A stretch of DNA of 64,000 bases from Clostridia bacterium (GCA_022651385.1 JALCQR010000001.1:62001-126000), one strand, 5' to 3'; shown: positions 26,839-36,744, counted from the first letter of the stretch. The notes: a model not told the origin generated them from the letters alone. Numbers and translations: made by a program.

Positions 26839-27738
26839 ATGGCATATATCATTATTTTGGTAGTAATATTGATATTTCTCATTCCTAATATGAAAATAGT
26901 ACCTCAGGCTTATGTATTTGTTATTGAAAGACTTGGGGCTTATTATGCTTCATGGGGAACAGGGCTTCATTTTAAAATACCTATAGTGGACAGAGTAGCA
27001 AAAAAAGTTAATTTAAAAGAGCTTGTTGCGGATTTCCCGCCTCAGCCTGTTATAACAAAAGATAATGTAACAATGCAAATAGATACGGTTATTTATCTTC
27101 AGATAACAGACCCGAAGTTATATGTATACGGTGTTGATAATCCTATACGTGCAATTGAAAATCTTACGGCTACAACGCTTCGTAATATAATCGGTGACCT
27201 TGAACTTGACCAGACACTTACATCAAGAGATATAATAAACAGTAAAATGCGTATAATTCTTGACGAGGCAACAGACCCATGGGGTATTAAAATTAATCGA
27301 GTTGAGCTTAAAAACATAATGCCGCCTAAGGAAATACAAGACTCAATGGAAAAACAGATGAAGGCAGAACGTGAAAGACGTGAAAAAATACTTCAGGCCG
27401 AAGGTGAAAAGAGGAGTTCTATTCTTGTTGCCGAAGGTGAAAAAGAGGCTGCTATATTGAGGGCTGATGCTGAAAAAGAGGCTACGATAAGGCGTGCCGA
27501 TGGTCAGGCACAGGCTATTTTAAAAGTTCAGAAGGCAACGGCCGAGGGTATAAAAATGCTTAATGAGGCTTCTCCTGAAAAGAAGGTTATAGCATTAAAA
27601 AGCCTTGATGCATTTGCAAAGGCTGCCGACGGAAAAGCAACCAAGATTATAATACCTTCTGATATACAGTCTCTTGCCGGACTTGCAGCTGGTTTAAAAG
27701 AAATTATATCAGATGAAGCAAAGAATGAAGAAAAATGA
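26839..27738 (+). CDS. SPFH/band 7 (stomatin-like) membrane protein
   Basis: A 299-residue protein with one N-terminal membrane helix (about 2-20), a band 7 domain (PQAYVFVIERLGAYYASWGT, then LHFKIPIVDRV), and a long charged helix rich in AEGE and ADAE repeats (about 170-240) that drives oligomer assembly. It belongs to the QmcA/YbbK type. With NfeD it organises membrane microdomains in other bacteria. AAGGAGG precedes the ATG, 12 nt after nfeD, so the two form an operon. Confidence 0.94.
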   Translation: MAYIIILVVILIFLIPNMKIVPQAYVFVIERLGAYYASWGTGLHFKIPIVDRVAKKVNLKELVADFPPQPVITKDNVTMQIDTVIYLQITDPKLYVYGVDNPIRAIENLTATTLRNIIGDLELDQTLTSRDIINSKMRIILDEATDPWGIKINRVELKNIMPPKEIQDSMEKQMKAERERREKILQAEGEKRSSILVAEGEKEAAILRADAEKEATIRRADGQAQAILKVQKATAEGIKMLNEASPEKKVIALKSLDAFAKAADGKATKIIIPSDIQSLAGLAAGLKEIISDEAKNEEK

Positions 27739-27827
27739 TTTTATAAAAACAGGCATATTTTAATATGTCTCAGCTTGTCGATTTAGTGTGACGGAAAGGT
27801 TTGGGAAAGTGATTTCTTAAACTATAA

Positions 27828-27965
27828 CCGCAGACGGAATTTATTTTCGCCGAGTAAAACAGTGAGTTTCAAGGCATTTGTGTGCCAAGGAACTCATGGT
27901 TTTAACATACAGTACTTGTCAAAATCATGATTTTGATAAAAGGCTGCCGACTTTATCGACAGCCT
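27828..27965 (+). repeat. Dispersed structured repeat, copy B
   Basis: A 138-nt second copy of the element at 18663-18798. Stem GTCAAAATC/GATTTTGAT and the final AGGCTGCCGA/TCGACAGCCT stem are kept despite base changes, and the GGCA/TGCC hairpin keeps its stem while its loop grows from 3 to 6 nt. It sits between the band-7 and LysM genes and is bracketed by the 13-nt direct repeat ACAGGCATATTTT (27749 and 27969). Confidence 0.85.
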
Positions 27966-27968
27966 TAG

Positions 27969-27998
27969 ACAGGCATATTTTGGTATGCCTGTATTTTT
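27969..27998 (+). terminator. Terminator after repeat copy B
   Basis: ACAGGCATA and TATGCCTGT arms followed by a T-run. A decayed hairpin of the same sequence (AGGCATATT/AATATGTCT) stands at 27751-27770 right behind the band-7 gene. Confidence 0.8.
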
Positions 27999-28000
27999 TA

Positions 28001-28029
28001 TTGACACAAGGTGATAAGATATATATTAT
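28001..28029 (+). promoter_or_regulatory. Promoter of the LysM-rho pair
   Basis: TTGACA, a 17-nt spacer and TATTAT, 48 nt before the LysM gene start. Confidence 0.75.
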
Positions 28030-28076
28030 TGAATACATAGGCTAGATACAGGTTATATTTGTAATAGGAGGAAACT

Positions 28077-29306
28077 ATGAGCAAAGATTTTGAAGAAAAA
28101 AATCATGAGTCAAGCTCATCTGATAATCTTTACAGTGATTATCCTAAGGATATAGTTAAGGTTATGATGGAAAATCATCCGTTTAGAAAGGATGAGCAAG
28201 CTGCAGAAGATAAAGATATGGAGAGGGATAATAAGTTTGAAAAAACTATAAAAAATGAAAACGAAGATGTGTATTCTCCAAGCAGGCGTGGCATGATGGA
28301 AAAACAAACAAAAGACGTGTCTGAAGATGATTTATCTTCTTTAAAATTTAATCCAAATACATATTTTGATGAACGTGATAAAAAAGAAGATAAAAATTTT
28401 AATGACGGGCGTGAACGTGAAAATGTTGATAAAGAAAAATTGCATAAAGAAAAACATACAAAAAAGGCCTCAAGGGAAGATATGCCTGTACTTGATGACA
28501 GTAATTTTTTAGGTGACGAACTTGATGATATAATGGGTATAGGACAGAAAAAGAAGACATCAAAAATACCGGCAGACGAAGAAGAGCAGGTACAGGTAGT
28601 AAGACATAAAGAAATGCCGAAAAAATTTAAAAAAGATTTTAAAGATACTGATAAGAATGATTTTGAGGAAATTAAGAAGCACATTTTGGAAGAAAAAAGA
28701 GAAAGACGCGAAAATATGGAAAATGGTGGGATGAAAAACGGCCATTTACCGCATAAAAAAGATACTTACAATGAAATGCAGTATAAAAAAAGAAGAAACA
28801 AAAAAAATGAAACACTTGATCTTTTAAGAACGCCCAGCGAAAGCAGAAAAATGAGACAGCAAAGCAATAAAACAGCAGTCGGAAAGAAAGTTATTATAGC
28901 TGCTGGAGTGGCGGTATTTTTATTTTTATTCCTTTTTGTAAGAAACATAACACTTACTCATAAAGTAAACGAGTTAAACACAAAACTTGCCGACTATCAG
29001 GATATGAAACAGAAAAATGAAGACTACAAACTTGAGGTTCTTTCTTTACAGGATAAATTAAAAACTAATGCAACATCGTCAGAAGAAAATACAAATAGTG
29101 ATGAAAATAGTAACCAAAAAAGCAATACAGGCGGCTCTGCAGAGACGGCTGACACATATACTGTTGTTGCAGGGGATACATTAAGCGGAATAAGCCAGAA
29201 GGTTTATGGGAACTATTCTGGGTACCAGAAGATTTTGGAGGCAAATGGGCTTACAGAAAACTCAAGTTTGCAGATAGGACAGACACTTAAGATTCCTAAA
29301 AAATAA
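28077..29306 (+). CDS. Membrane-anchored LysM domain protein with long charged cytoplasmic region
   Basis: A 409-residue type II membrane protein. Residues 1-265 are extremely rich in Lys, Asp and Glu and probably disordered or coiled, on the cytoplasmic side. A single membrane helix at about 271-292 is followed by a short coiled coil (NELNTKLADYQDMKQKNEDY region), a Ser/Asn linker, and one LysM domain at about 359-408 (YTVVAGDTLSGISQKVYGNY, then LQIGQTLKIP). LysM binds peptidoglycan glycans, so it may tie a cytoplasmic partner to the wall. Upstream of rho by 16 nt, hence probably co-transcribed. No closer family recognised. Confidence 0.85.
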   Translation: MSKDFEEKNHESSSSDNLYSDYPKDIVKVMMENHPFRKDEQAAEDKDMERDNKFEKTIKNENEDVYSPSRRGMMEKQTKDVSEDDLSSLKFNPNTYFDERDKKEDKNFNDGRERENVDKEKLHKEKHTKKASREDMPVLDDSNFLGDELDDIMGIGQKKKTSKIPADEEEQVQVVRHKEMPKKFKKDFKDTDKNDFEEIKKHILEEKRERRENMENGGMKNGHLPHKKDTYNEMQYKKRRNKKNETLDLLRTPSESRKMRQQSNKTAVGKKVIIAAGVAVFLFLFLFVRNITLTHKVNELNTKLADYQDMKQKNEDYKLEVLSLQDKLKTNATSSEENTNSDENSNQKSNTGGSAETADTYTVVAGDTLSGISQKVYGNYSGYQKILEANGLTENSSLQIGQTLKIPKK

Positions 29307-29322
29307 AAATTGGAGGCTTTAT

Positions 29323-30747
29323 ATGCAGGAAGCATTTGAAAAAATGACACTTGCCCAACTTAGGCTTATAGCAAAAGAGCTTGGCCTCAAATCAGTGTCT
29401 GCACTTAAGAAAAAGGATTTGATAGACAAAATTAATAAAGCAGAAAAATTATCAGGGGATACGGATACAGAGGAAAAAGCAAATAATGAAATTGCTAAGT
29501 CTTTAACAAAAATGCATGATAAAGATGATGCTGACGATGTTTCAAGCGAAATAACAGCTGCTGAAAAATCTGAGGCTAACGACAAGGGGTCAAAAACAGA
29601 AAAAAAATATGAAAATGAGGAACGACAGGGTGTACTGGAAGTTCATCCTGACGGCTATGGTTTTTTAAGAGCTGAAAATTTTCTGCCGGGTTCAGGGGAT
29701 ATATACATTTCACAAACACAGATAAGACGTTTTAATCTTAAAACAGGGGATTTGGTAAACGGTTATATTCGTCAGTCGAGAGAAGGCGAAAAGTTTAACG
29801 CCATAATTTATGTTAAAACTGTAAATGGCGATACACCGGATAAATCTATAAGACGCCCAAGTTTTGAGGAACTTACACCTATATATCCTACTGAAAGGCT
29901 TACACTTGAGTCATTTCATTGTGATATATCATCGCGAATGATAGACCTGATATCTCCTATAGGAAAAGGGCAGAGAGGAATGATAGTAGCTCAGCCTAAA
30001 GTAGGAAAAACAACGCTTTTAAAGGGTATGGCAAATGCCATAGCAAAAAATTACAAAGACGTTAACCTTATTATGTTGCTTATTGACGAAAGGCCCGAAG
30101 AGGTTACAGATATACAGCGCTCAATAAGCGGCGACAAAGTTGAAATAGTATATTCGACATTTGACGAACAGCCCGAACATCATAAGCGAGTTGCTGAAAT
30201 GGTGCTTGAAAGAAGCAAAAGACTTGTTGAACAGGGAAAAGATGTTGTTGTTTTGCTTGACAGCATTACACGTTTGGCAAGGGCTTATAATCTTACCACA
30301 ACACCGAGCGGACGTACGCTTTCAGGCGGTCTTGACCCGGCTGCGCTTTACATGCCTAAGAAATTTTTCGGAGCTGCAAGAAATATAGAAAACGGCGGCA
30401 GTCTTACAATACTTGCCACGGCACTTATTGAAACAGGAAGTAAAATGGATGATGTTGTTTTTGAAGAATTTAAGGGTACAGGCAATATGGAACTTGTGCT
30501 TGACAGAAAGGTAGCTGAAAGACGCATATTCCCTGCAATTGATATAAATAAGTCGGGAACACGACGCGATGACATGCTTTTAAGCCACAGCGAAATGGAC
30601 GCAATGTATAAATTAAGGGAGCTTATAGGCAATTTGTCGGTTGTGGAAAGCACTGAAGAAGTTATAAATCTTATGAAACGCACAAAAAACAACGCGGAGT
30701 TTATACAGACGGTAACGCTAATGGTACAAAATGAAGGGAAAAAATGA
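29323..30747 (+). CDS. rho: Transcription termination factor Rho
   Basis: A 474-residue hexameric RNA helicase that ends transcription. N-terminal Rho_N helical domain LAQLRLIAKELGLKSVSALK (about 6-25), an acidic linker of about 70 residues, the cold-shock-like RNA-binding domain (GVLEVHPDGYGFLRAENFLP), then the ATPase with P-loop AQPKVGKTTLLKG (about 222-234), LIDERPEEVTDI and LLDSITRLARAYN. The Q-loop/R-loop region with SGGLDP is intact. Length and motifs are normal; the acidic insert after Rho_N is common in Clostridia. Confidence 0.98.
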   Translation: MQEAFEKMTLAQLRLIAKELGLKSVSALKKKDLIDKINKAEKLSGDTDTEEKANNEIAKSLTKMHDKDDADDVSSEITAAEKSEANDKGSKTEKKYENEERQGVLEVHPDGYGFLRAENFLPGSGDIYISQTQIRRFNLKTGDLVNGYIRQSREGEKFNAIIYVKTVNGDTPDKSIRRPSFEELTPIYPTERLTLESFHCDISSRMIDLISPIGKGQRGMIVAQPKVGKTTLLKGMANAIAKNYKDVNLIMLLIDERPEEVTDIQRSISGDKVEIVYSTFDEQPEHHKRVAEMVLERSKRLVEQGKDVVVLLDSITRLARAYNLTTTPSGRTLSGGLDPAALYMPKKFFGAARNIENGGSLTILATALIETGSKMDDVVFEEFKGTGNMELVLDRKVAERRIFPAIDINKSGTRRDDMLLSHSEMDAMYKLRELIGNLSVVESTEEVINLMKRTKNNAEFIQTVTLMVQNEGKK

Positions 30748-30767
30748 TTTTTAAAATTTATTTCTTG

Positions 30768-30796
30768 TTGCATATTCACTTTTGTCGTGATATAAT
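30768..30796 (+). promoter_or_regulatory. Promoter of rpmE
   Basis: TTGCAT, a 17-nt spacer and TATAAT, giving a leader of about 55 nt. No separate rho terminator hairpin is obvious before it. Confidence 0.75.
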
Positions 30797-30859
30797 GCTT
30801 GTGTTGTCTATAAATAATGTGCGTAGTTATTGATCAACAAATTTTAAGGAGTGAATTAA

Positions 30860-31063
30860 ATGAAAAAGGGTATACATCCAAAATATTACCAAGCTAAGGT
30901 AAAATGCAACTGCGGCAATGAATTCGTAACAGGTTCGACTAAAGAGGAAATAAGAGTTGAAGTTTGTTCAAAGTGCCATCCTTTCTATACAGGAAATCAG
31001 AGACTTCTTAGTGAAGCAGGCGGCAGAGTTGAAAAATTCAACAAAAAATACGGCATTAAATAA
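30860..31063 (+). CDS. rpmE: 50S ribosomal protein L31, zinc-binding form
   Basis: A 67-residue ribosomal protein. It is the zinc type (L31 C+): Cys16 and Cys18 in KCNCGN, and Cys36 and Cys39 in [10 protein letters not shown]. The [10 protein letters not shown] start and the C-terminal [12 protein letters not shown] are diagnostic. Zinc-type L31 is usually replaced by a zinc-free copy under zinc limitation in species that have both. AAGGAG precedes the ATG. Confidence 0.97.
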   Translation: MKKGIHPKYYQAKVKCNCGNEFVTGSTKEEIRVEVCSKCHPFYTGNQRLLSEAGGRVEKFNKKYGIK

Positions 31064-31076
31064 TTTTGAAACAAGA

Positions 31077-31105
31077 GGGTTGGACTGGGGTTCAGCCCTT
31101 TTTTT
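31077..31105 (+). terminator. Terminator of rpmE
   Basis: GGGTTGGA and TTCAGCCC arms (two G-U pairs) and seven T, between rpmE and yqhQ; some read-through into yqhQ is likely. Confidence 0.8.
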
Positions 31106-31135
31106 CTTTAAATATAATAAAGGAATGGTGCTTAG

Positions 31136-32056
31136 ATGAAAATAACATCAATTGGAGGTCAGGCTGTAATAGAAGGTGTGATGATGCGGGGCAAAAAAAT
31201 GTATGCCATGGCAGTCAGACGTCCTGATGGTACGTTATGTATTGAAAAAGAACCTATAAATGATGTATTTAACAAGAACAGTATATTTAAACTTCCTATA
31301 TTCAGAGGAGTTGCAGCTTTTGTACAGTCACTTGTAATAGGTGTAAAAATAATAACACGTTCTTCGCAGATAGCCGGTCTTGAAGATGACAGCGACGATA
31401 TTGAACCGGGAAAATTTGAAAAATTTTTACAGCGTGTTTTTGGCGATAAACTTGGCGATTTGCTTATATATTTTAGTGTTTTAGTATCGCTTGTATTTTC
31501 AATAGGATTGTTTTTTGTTTTGCCGGTTATAATTGGAAGTTGGTTTAAAAATATTGTTCCGGGAACATGGGCCATAGGAATTGTTGAGGGCCTTGTAAGA
31601 ATGGGAATTTTTCTTGCATATCTTATTTTAATATCAAGAATGAAAGAAATAAACAGAGTTTTCAGGTACCATGGTGCAGAACACAAAACAATAAACTGTT
31701 TTGAGCATGATGAAGAGCTTACTGTAGAGAATGTTAAAAAGTATAAAAGGTTTCATAAAAGGTGCGGAACAAGTTTTCTCCTTATTGTAATGATAATAAG
31801 TATGTTGGTTTTCTTTTTTGTAAGAACGGATACAATTACTTTGAGAATTATAAGCAGGGTGCTTCTTGTGCCGGTTGTAGCCGGAATATCATATGAGGTA
31901 TTAAAGTGGGCCGGAAGAAGCGATTCATTTTTGGTAAAAATAGTTAGCGCTCCGGGACTTTGCCTTCAGAGAATTACAACGGCGGAACCTGATGCCGGTC
32001 AGATTGAGGCAGCAATTGCCGCAATGAAAGGAGTTCTGGAGGATGAGCCCGAATAA
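31136..32056 (+). CDS. DUF1385 family membrane protein (YqhQ-like)
   Basis: A 306-residue integral membrane protein. The family signatures are plain: IGGQAVIEGVMMRGKKMYAM (about 6-25) and FRYHGAEHKTINCFE (about 176-190), with four or five hydrophobic helices between and after. YqhQ proteins are near-universal in Clostridia and Bacilli and usually sit with prmC and prfA, as here, but have no settled function. The last 14 nt overlap prmC, so translation is coupled. Confidence 0.93.
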   Translation: MKITSIGGQAVIEGVMMRGKKMYAMAVRRPDGTLCIEKEPINDVFNKNSIFKLPIFRGVAAFVQSLVIGVKIITRSSQIAGLEDDSDDIEPGKFEKFLQRVFGDKLGDLLIYFSVLVSLVFSIGLFFVLPVIIGSWFKNIVPGTWAIGIVEGLVRMGIFLAYLILISRMKEINRVFRYHGAEHKTINCFEHDEELTVENVKKYKRFHKRCGTSFLLIVMIISMLVFFFVRTDTITLRIISRVLLVPVVAGISYEVLKWAGRSDSFLVKIVSAPGLCLQRITTAEPDAGQIEAAIAAMKGVLEDEPE

Positions 32057-32909
32057 AAATATCCGTCAGCTTATTTTGCAGGCAAAAAAGATGATGGATG
32101 AAGCAAAAATTCCCGAATCGCATCTTGAAGCGGAAATATTTATGATGAAAGCGCTAAATTTTTCAAGAACACAGATTTATACTGAACCAGAATTTGAACC
32201 GGATAAAAAATCAGTTGAGCTTTTTTTTGAAATGGTAAGACGCAGAATGAAAAATGAACCGTCACAGTATATAATAGGTAAGTGCGAGTTTATGGGGCTT
32301 GATTTTGATGTAAATGAAAATGTACTTATACCCAGATGTGATACGGAAATACTGGTCGAGACAGCTCTTGAATACGCAAAAGAATTTGGGTTTAAAAACA
32401 TTGCTGAAATAGGCACCGGAAGCGGATGTATAGCAATAAGCCTTGCTTATTACGGAAAAATAAATGTGGTATCTGCCGATATAAGTAAAAAAGCAATACA
32501 AACGGCTGTAAAAAATGCCGAAAAAAATGGTGTTTTAGAAAAGACGGAATTTATTTTAAGTGATGTGTTTGAAAACTTTAAAGACCAAAAATTTGATGCT
32601 GTTGTTTCTAACCCTCCGTATATAAAACGCGATATTATAAATTCTCTTATGCCTGAAGTACGTGAGCATGAGCCTATCTCGGCCTTAGACGGCGGATATG
32701 ATGGACTAAGGTTTTATAGGAGGATAAGTTCTGATGCAAAAAAATATCTTAATAACGGCGGATGGATTTTTTACGAAATAGGATATGACCAAAGTGACAG
32801 TGTTCGTGAAATATTGAATAAAAATGGATATACCGACATAAAAACAATAAAAGACATGTCGGGACTTGACAGAGTTGTTGTTGGCAGATATAAACTTGGA
32901 GAGATTTAG
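32043..32909 (+). CDS. prmC: Peptide chain release factor methyltransferase PrmC
   Basis: A 288-residue SAM-dependent enzyme that N5-methylates the Gln of the release factor GGQ loop. The helical N-terminal domain ends in EPSQYIIGKCEFMGLDFDV; the methyltransferase core shows VLIPRCDTEILVE, the SAM-binding AEIGTGSGCIAISLA, and the catalytic NPPYI. It is immediately followed by its substrate, release factor 1, with no gap. It overlaps yqhQ at its start, where an AGGAG-like sequence precedes the ATG. Confidence 0.97.
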   Translation: MSPNKNIRQLILQAKKMMDEAKIPESHLEAEIFMMKALNFSRTQIYTEPEFEPDKKSVELFFEMVRRRMKNEPSQYIIGKCEFMGLDFDVNENVLIPRCDTEILVETALEYAKEFGFKNIAEIGTGSGCIAISLAYYGKINVVSADISKKAIQTAVKNAEKNGVLEKTEFILSDVFENFKDQKFDAVVSNPPYIKRDIINSLMPEVREHEPISALDGGYDGLRFYRRISSDAKKYLNNGGWIFYEIGYDQSDSVREILNKNGYTDIKTIKDMSGLDRVVVGRYKLGEI

Positions 32910-33983
32910 ATGTTTGATAAAATCGAGGAACTGGAAAAGACATACATGGACCTTGAAGAAAAGGTGAATGACCCTGATATAATAGCAAATCAGGAAAAAT
33001 GGCAGAAGCTTATGAAAGAATACAGCGCTCTTTCCCCGATAATAGAAGAATACCGCAAATATAAAAAAGTTGAGGAAAGCATAAACGAAGCGGAGGAAAT
33101 GCTTGGAGATAGTCATGACGATGAATTCAGGCAGATGATTAAAGAAGAACTAAGCAACAGTAAAGAAGAACTTGTGCAAATTGAGAAAAATCTTAAAATA
33201 CTGCTTTTGCCGAAAGATCCGAATGATGAGAAAAATGTTATTATGGAAATAAGAAGCGGCGCCGGCGGAGATGAGGCTGCGCTTTTTGCGGGTACCCTTT
33301 TTAGAATGTACAGCAGATATTCTGAAAGACATCGCTGGAAAACGGAAATAATAAGCTCTAATGCCAGTGACCTTGGAGGATTTAAAGAAATCTGTTTTAT
33401 GATAAGTGGCGAGGGTGCATACTCAAGGCTAAAATTTGAAAGCGGTGTTCATCGTGTTCAAAGGGTGCCGTCAACTGAAAACGGAGGCAGAATACACACG
33501 TCAACCGTTACAGTGGCTGTGCTTCCGGAAGCCGAAAAAGTGGATGTTAATATTGACATGAATGATGTGCGAATTGATGTTTTCAGAGCATCCGGAAACG
33601 GTGGCCAATGTGTAAACACAACTGATTCTGCTGTGAGGGTTACTCATATACCTACGGGTATAGTTGTATCATGTCAGGATGAAAAAAGCCAAATTAAAAA
33701 CAAGGACAAAGCTCTTAAGGTGCTTTATTCCAGATTATATGAATTTGAAAGGAAAAAGCACGATGCCGCCATTTCGGAAAACAGGCGTCAGCAGGTAGGA
33801 ACAGGTGACAGAAGTGAAAAAATCAGGACATATAATTTCCCTCAGGGCAGAGTTACCGACCACCGAGCAGGGATTACACTTCATAAAATTGATGCAATAA
33901 TTGACGGAGACCTTGATGACATAATGGATGTACTCATTACTCAAGACAGAGCACAAAAACTTAAGGAAAGCATGGAGAAATAA
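32910..33983 (+). CDS. prfA: Peptide chain release factor 1
   Basis: A 357-residue class I release factor reading UAA and UAG. The catalytic GGQ lies at about 231-233 in [20 protein letters not shown]; the family most often has GGQHVN, but GGQCVN occurs too. Domain I is the helical N-terminus ([19 protein letters not shown]), and domain II/IV shows [16 protein letters not shown] and [10 protein letters not shown]. No programmed frameshift site is present, as expected for RF1 rather than RF2. The ATG follows the prmC stop directly. Confidence 0.97.
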   Translation: MFDKIEELEKTYMDLEEKVNDPDIIANQEKWQKLMKEYSALSPIIEEYRKYKKVEESINEAEEMLGDSHDDEFRQMIKEELSNSKEELVQIEKNLKILLLPKDPNDEKNVIMEIRSGAGGDEAALFAGTLFRMYSRYSERHRWKTEIISSNASDLGGFKEICFMISGEGAYSRLKFESGVHRVQRVPSTENGGRIHTSTVTVAVLPEAEKVDVNIDMNDVRIDVFRASGNGGQCVNTTDSAVRVTHIPTGIVVSCQDEKSQIKNKDKALKVLYSRLYEFERKKHDAAISENRRQQVGTGDRSEKIRTYNFPQGRVTDHRAGITLHKIDAIIDGDLDDIMDVLITQDRAQKLKESMEK

Positions 33984-34024
33984 CGCATATAAATATAGTA
34001 AATATTAGTTTTGGAGGAACTGTT

Positions 34025-34255
34025 TTGAAAAAGCTGATTTCCTCTTTTGCAGGTGGTTTTATTATTGCCTTCTGTCCTTTTAAGATGGAAAATTTTTATA
34101 TGAGAAACAATATATTTATAAAGATAATGATTGTTTTGGCAGTCATATGCGCTATATACTGTGGATGTTCATTGATATTTGTAAAAGATAAACTTAGTTT
34201 TAAAAATACAGTTGCCGCTGTTGCCGGTATGATTTTAGCAGCGCTATTACTTTGA
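34025..34255 (+). CDS. Small membrane protein between prfA and glgP
   Basis: A 76-residue protein read from a TTG with a strong GGAGGA site at normal spacing. It has two or three hydrophobic stretches (residues 5-18, 30-50, 60-76) and ends on Leu. No family recognised. The downstream glgP also begins with TTG behind GGAGGA, so this stretch reads as one operon. Real expression is likely on the strength of the ribosome site, but the protein could be lineage-specific. Confidence 0.6.
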   Translation: MKKLISSFAGGFIIAFCPFKMENFYMRNNIFIKIMIVLAVICAIYCGCSLIFVKDKLSFKNTVAAVAGMILAALLL

Positions 34256-34276
34256 TATGTATTTGGAGGAGAGAAT

Positions 34277-36730
34277 TTGAACGACGTTGACATTACTAAA
34301 GACCGATTTAAAAAAATGGTTATAGACAATCTTCGTATGCTTACCCGAAAAACAGTTGATGATGCCTCTGATGAGGAAATTTATCAGGCAGCTGTATATG
34401 CTATAAAAGATATTGTAAATGATATTTGGATAAAGACACAGGAGACATATTTTGAAAAAGATGTCAAGATAGTTTATTACCTTTCAATGGAATTTCTTAT
34501 GGGCAGATTTTTTGGAAACAGCATACAAAACCTTTCTATATATAAGCCTATAAAAGAAGCTTTTGACGAGCTTGGCATTGACTATAACAAAATCGAAGAA
34601 AGCGAGCCTGACCCCGGCCTTGGAAACGGCGGACTTGGACGGCTTGCAGCATGCTTTTTGGATTCAATGTCTACAATGGGATATCCGGCATACGGCTGCG
34701 GCATAAGGTATCATTACGGCATTTTTGAGCAGGTTATTGAAAACGGGTATCAAGTGGAAAAACCAGATAACTGGCTTGAAAACGGCGATCCTTGGGGACT
34801 TAAAAGAAATGAGTATGTTGCCGAGGTGAAGTTCGGCGGAAATGTAAGAGCTGTGCCTAAGGGGAACGGCGAGTACAGGTTTGTGCAGGAAAATTATCAT
34901 TCTGTAATGGCTGTGCCTTATGACTATCCTGTAGTTGGATATAATACTAACAATATAAACACGCTTAGATTATGGGACGCAAGACCGAAAAATAAATTTG
35001 ATCTTCAGTCGTTTAATGACGGAAATTATCAGAAAGCTGTTGAGGAGGCAAATCTTGCCCAGACATTAGCTGATGTGCTTTATCCTGCAGATGACCATTA
35101 TTCAGGAAAAGAATTAAGGCTCAGACAGCAGTATTTTTTTATTTCGGCCACAATTCAGAAAATAGTTGACAGATTTAAGAGCAAACACACGGACTTTAAT
35201 GAATTTCCTGATAAAGTAGCTTTGCAGTTAAATGATACACATCCGACAATTGCAGTGGCTGAGCTTATGAGGGTGCTTGTAGACGACAATGACATACCTT
35301 GGGTACAGGCTTGGGAAATAACTAAAAAAACATGTGCATACACAAATCACACAATAATGTCAGAAGCATTGGAAAAATGGCCGATAGAGCTTTTCAGCCG
35401 TCTGCTTCCGAGAATTTATCAGATAATAGAAGAGATAAACAGACGTTTTTGCGTTGAGCTTATGGAAAAATATCCGCATAATGACGCAAAAATTAGAGAT
35501 ATGGCTATAATAGCCGACGGCAATGTGAGAATGGCATATCTTGCTATTGCCGGAAGCCACAGTGTAAACGGTGTTGCCGAGCTTCATACAGACATATTGA
35601 AAAAGAAAGTGCTTAAAAATTTTTATGAGCTTTATCCTGAAAAATTCAACAACAAAACAAACGGCATAACCCAGAGAAGATGGCTCCTTCATGCCAATCA
35701 TGAGCTTTCAAAACTTATTACGTCAAAAATCGGCGACGGCTGGATTACCAATCTTTCAGAGCTTAAAAAACTAAAGGATATGGCAGAAGATGAAGCTTTT
35801 CAAAATGAGTTTATGGCTGTAAAACGCCACAATAAGCATAAACTTGCCGAATTTATTAAGGAAACCAAAGGAATAGAAATTAATCCTGATTCTATATTTG
35901 ACATACAGGTAAAAAGACTGCATGAATATAAAAGACAGCTTTTAAATGTATTGCATATTATATATCTTTATAATACTTTAAAAATGAATCCGGGCCTCGA
36001 TATGGTGCCGAGAACGTTTATTTTCGGTGCAAAGAGCGCGGCAAGCTATCACAGAGCCAAAATGATAATAAAATTAATCAACAGTGTTGCTGACGTAATA
36101 AACAATGACGCAAATATAAACGGCAAAATTAAAGTTGTTTTTATGGAAAATTACAGGGTGTCACTTGCTGAAAAGCTTATACCTGCTGCTGATGTAAGCG
36201 AACAGATTTCCACAGCCGGAAAAGAGGCTTCCGGAACAGGCAACATGAAACTTATGTTAAACGGTGCCGTTACAATAGGAACTCTTGACGGAGCAAATAT
36301 TGAAATATGTGAGGAAGTAGGCAGGGACAATATATTTATATTCGGTCTTACGGCAGGAGAAGTAATAAAAATGTACTCGGAAAACAGCTATGACCCATGG
36401 ATGATATACAATATGAATCAGGGAGTAAGAATGGCACTTACAAGCCTTATTGACGGTACGTTTGACAGCAACACAGAGCTTTTCAGAGAGCTTTACGACT
36501 CTCTTTTAAACGGAAACGGTTCAAGAGCCGACGAGTATTTTGTTCTGGCCGATTTTGAGGATTACGCCAAAGCGCAGGAAAAAGTTGAAAAGGCATACAG
36601 AGACAAAAAGAAATGGGCCAAAATGGCTATTACAAATACTGCAATGAGCGGTAAATTCAGCAGTGACAGGACAATTAAAGAATACGCTGATGATATTTGG
36701 AATATTAAGCCTATTAAAATTGAGGATTAA
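34277..36730 (+). CDS. glgP: Glycogen/starch/alpha-glucan phosphorylase
   Basis: An 817-residue PLP enzyme releasing glucose-1-phosphate from alpha-1,4-glucans. Seen: EPDPGLGNGGLGRLAACFLD near 110-130, NDTHPTIAVAELMRVLVD, KRLHEYKRQLLNVL, and the PLP lysine near 659 in GTGNMKLMLNGAVTIGTLDG. Start is TTG with GGAGGAGAG upstream. Full length. No other glycogen genes lie in this window, so it stands apart from a glg operon. A strong terminator follows. Confidence 0.97.
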   Translation: MNDVDITKDRFKKMVIDNLRMLTRKTVDDASDEEIYQAAVYAIKDIVNDIWIKTQETYFEKDVKIVYYLSMEFLMGRFFGNSIQNLSIYKPIKEAFDELGIDYNKIEESEPDPGLGNGGLGRLAACFLDSMSTMGYPAYGCGIRYHYGIFEQVIENGYQVEKPDNWLENGDPWGLKRNEYVAEVKFGGNVRAVPKGNGEYRFVQENYHSVMAVPYDYPVVGYNTNNINTLRLWDARPKNKFDLQSFNDGNYQKAVEEANLAQTLADVLYPADDHYSGKELRLRQQYFFISATIQKIVDRFKSKHTDFNEFPDKVALQLNDTHPTIAVAELMRVLVDDNDIPWVQAWEITKKTCAYTNHTIMSEALEKWPIELFSRLLPRIYQIIEEINRRFCVELMEKYPHNDAKIRDMAIIADGNVRMAYLAIAGSHSVNGVAELHTDILKKKVLKNFYELYPEKFNNKTNGITQRRWLLHANHELSKLITSKIGDGWITNLSELKKLKDMAEDEAFQNEFMAVKRHNKHKLAEFIKETKGIEINPDSIFDIQVKRLHEYKRQLLNVLHIIYLYNTLKMNPGLDMVPRTFIFGAKSAASYHRAKMIIKLINSVADVINNDANINGKIKVVFMENYRVSLAEKLIPAADVSEQISTAGKEASGTGNMKLMLNGAVTIGTLDGANIEICEEVGRDNIFIFGLTAGEVIKMYSENSYDPWMIYNMNQGVRMALTSLIDGTFDSNTELFRELYDSLLNGNGSRADEYFVLADFEDYAKAQEKVEKAYRDKKKWAKMAITNTAMSGKFSSDRTIKEYADDIWNIKPIKIED

Positions 36731-36744
36731 AATTTTCAAATATT

